Below are positions 6,618 through 7,885 of a stretch of 7,885 nt of DNA, in pieces; positions within the stretch are counted from its first letter, which is position 1, and every line of letters starts with the position of its first letter. The notes beneath the pieces were generated by a model. That model did not search any database. It was not told the origin of the DNA and saw only the letters and a program-made list of their open reading frames with translations. Source of the DNA: Actinomycetota bacterium (lineage in GTDB: Bacteria > Actinomycetota > Acidimicrobiia > Spongiisociales > ZC4RG35); the NCBI GenBank assembly GCA_022615295.1, contig JAKEHF010000109.1:1-7885 (forward strand), in the 5' to 3' direction. Both the position numbers and the translations under genes were made by a program.

Positions 6618-6982
6618 CCGTCGGAACGGCACTGGTCCTCGATGAGCCCATCTCCATGTGGGGCGGTGTCGACGTCCACACCGGTCGAATCTGTGAACAG
6701 GGCCATCCCCAGCACGGAGAGTCGCTGCAAGGAAAGATCCTGGTCATGCCCCACGGACGGGGGTCCAGCTCCTCGTCGTCCGTACTCGCCGAGCTCCTGC
6801 GCACCGGTCTCGGGCCCGTCGGGATAGTCCTCAGAACCCAAGATTCGATCCTCCACATCGGCGCCCTGGTGGCCGAGGAGCTGTACCACGTGAGCTGCCC
6901 GGTGGTGGTGTCGACGTTAGACATCGATGGTGGGGGAGTGTGGGAGATAGATGACGGTATGCTGCGAAGGGTGGAGAAGTGA
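6614..6982 (+). CDS. Aconitase X small subunit, swivelling domain (DUF126)
   Basis: A 122-residue swivelling-domain subunit that should close over the Fe-S active site of the large subunit encoded directly upstream. The key motif is MPHGRGSSSSSSVLAELL (45-62): a glycine turn followed by a run of six serines, where the family has a conserved serine acting as catalytic base. Further family-like segments are GTALVLDEPISMWGGVD (4-20), with TG at 23-24, and GIVLRTQDSILHIGALVAEEL (70-90 in two blocks), followed by PVVV. The preferred start is GTG 6614, whose GTGA overlaps the large-subunit TGA by four bases. GTG 6605 in the same frame would add three residues. The two-gene form contrasts with AcnX proteins that have both domains in one chain. 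The downstream kinase starts 7 bp after the stop. Confidence 0.92.
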   Translation: MTVGTALVLDEPISMWGGVDVHTGRICEQGHPQHGESLQGKILVMPHGRGSSSSSSVLAELLRTGLGPVGIVLRTQDSILHIGALVAEELYHVSCPVVVSTLDIDGGGVWEIDDGMLRRVEK

Positions 6983-6989
6983 GCGAAAG

Positions 6990-7885
6990 ATGTCGATAAA
7001 CCCTGAGAACGCACCTATGGACGACCTAGGCGACTTCGTCAAGCACATCCCCGTCGCTCTGTACCGCACCACCCATGACGGGAAGCTCATCGCGGGCAAC
7101 CCGGCTTTGGCCACTCTTCTCGGTTATGAGAGCGTGGCCGCCATGGAGAAGGGCTTGGAGAGCGCCGACAGCGTCTACGTCGACCCAGCTCGGCGCATCC
7201 AGTGGCTGGAGATGATCGAGAACTCCGGTGTGGTCCATGAGTTCGACGTCGAGTTGAGACGCACCGACGGGACCACGCTGTGGGTCCAGGACACCGCCAG
7301 GGTCATCAGGGACGACAAGGGTCGGGTCCTCTACTTCGACGGGGCGATCATCGACGTGACCGAGAAGGTCGCCGCCCGCAATGCCAAGGACGAGTTCGTG
7401 GCCACCGTCTCTCACGAGCTGCGCAACCCGATAGCCGTCATGCTCGGTCTCGGCGAGGAGTTGGCGACCAACTACGACACCTTCAGCGACGATGAGCGCC
7501 AGGAGATGGCCCGTCTCATCGCCCGACAGGCCGAGGATGCCTCCTGGCTCATCGAGGACCTGTTGGTCGCATACAGCGCGGACTCTCGGGGGGTGAGCAT
7601 CGCCCCGCAGGTCTTCGACCTCGTCAAGGAGGCCGAGCGGGTGCTCGAGGTCGTCGACTACCCGGTGACCGTCGAGGTCCGTTCGGAACCCAACGTCTTC
7701 GCCGACCCGCGGCGGGCCCGACAGATCGTTCGCAACTTAGTGAGCAACGCCCTCCGTTACGGCGGGGAGACCATCGTCGTCAGGGTCGTGGCGAGTGGGG
7801 ACCGTCGGGAGCTGATGGTCTGTGACAACGGCCACCCTCTGCCGTCCGAGGATGTCGAACGCATCTTCCGGCCGTTCGAGCGGGG
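6990..7885 (+). CDS. PAS-domain sensor histidine kinase (3' end beyond the window)
   Basis: 298 complete codons of a soluble histidine kinase; the reading frame is still open at the window edge. A PAS domain covers about residues 13-128: FVKHIPVALYRTTHDG, GNPALATLLGY, then WVQDTARVIRDDKGRVLYFDG and IIDVTEK. The HisKA helix follows, with phospho-acceptor His142 in VSHELRNPIAV. The HATPase domain shows the N box QIVRNLVSNALRYGG (Asn249, Asn253), a G1-like CDNGHPLP (278-285) and the F-box motif IFRPFERG (292-299). There is no transmembrane segment, so the signal is probably cytoplasmic. The second glycine of the usual DxGxG G1 motif is Pro283. ATG 6990 is chosen; GGAGAAG (6973-6979) is 10 bases upstream. 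ATG 7017 is the alternative and leaves the PAS domain whole. A cognate response regulator, if adjacent, lies outside the window. Confidence 0.95.
   Translation, partial: MSINPENAPMDDLGDFVKHIPVALYRTTHDGKLIAGNPALATLLGYESVAAMEKGLESADSVYVDPARRIQWLEMIENSGVVHEFDVELRRTDGTTLWVQDTARVIRDDKGRVLYFDGAIIDVTEKVAARNAKDEFVATVSHELRNPIAVMLGLGEELATNYDTFSDDERQEMARLIARQAEDASWLIEDLLVAYSADSRGVSIAPQVFDLVKEAERVLEVVDYPVTVEVRSEPNVFADPRRARQIVRNLVSNALRYGGETIVVRVVASGDRRELMVCDNGHPLPSEDVERIFRPFER

Noticed and set aside
5310..6632. A 440-codon open frame on the minus strand opposite the AcnX large subunit
   Set aside because: It is a shadow of a GC-rich gene; its translation is low-complexity and rich in Arg, His, Pro and Gly with no recognisable motif, while the plus strand encodes a full conserved family.
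1..7885. Mobile elements, CRISPR arrays, RNA genes, anti-phage modules or phage genes
   Set aside because: No transposase or integrase motifs, regularly spaced repeats, tRNA-like folds or defence domains were seen; base composition and codon use look uniform across the genes.

Overview
This is a compact, gene-dense piece of a high-GC bacterial chromosome. Third codon positions are strongly G/C, and GTG and TTG starts are common. Several putative starts sit directly behind a TAnnnT hexamer, as expected for leaderless mRNAs. Together with the adenosine deaminase N-terminal motif (HDHLDGG) and the NTDNRLMS motif, this points to an actinobacterium. A deep lineage such as Acidimicrobiia is a guess only. 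No mobile element, CRISPR array, tRNA, rRNA or phage gene was seen.

Layout. (1) Positions 103-912 (+) encode a monoacylglycerol-lipase-like alpha/beta hydrolase. It converges, with 11 bp between the stops, on a secreted lipoprotein esterase of the LpqC/PHB-depolymerase-like group at 924-1871 (-). (2) A minus-strand pair, adenosine deaminase (add, 2992-4059) followed by L-threonine 3-dehydrogenase (tdh, 1964-2995), is joined by an ATGA stop/start overlap. (3) Divergently from add, and only about 50 bp away, a plus-strand series begins: YqgE/DUF179 (4111-4638), ribonuclease HII (rnhB, 4679-5377), the large (5382-6617) and small (6614-6982) subunits of an aconitase X (AcnX) enzyme, and a soluble PAS histidine kinase (6990 to beyond the window end).

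How the genes work together. The two AcnX genes overlap by GTGA and must form one heteromeric dehydratase. rnhB and acnX-large are 4 bp apart, and the kinase starts 7 bp after acnX-small, so rnhB, acnX-large, acnX-small and the kinase gene look like one transcription unit of unrelated functions. Add and Tdh are probably translated from one mRNA and both belong to nucleoside/amino-acid catabolism. The usual Tdh partner Kbl is not in the window.

The most interesting item is the AcnX pair. It is a clear family member whose substrate is not settled, and its sequence departs from the archaeal phosphomevalonate dehydratase pattern. In particular, Thr replaces the Cys I expect in the 'GCPH' motif that contributes a cluster ligand. 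I see no convincing wholly new multi-gene system; most of the window is recognisable housekeeping or metabolism.
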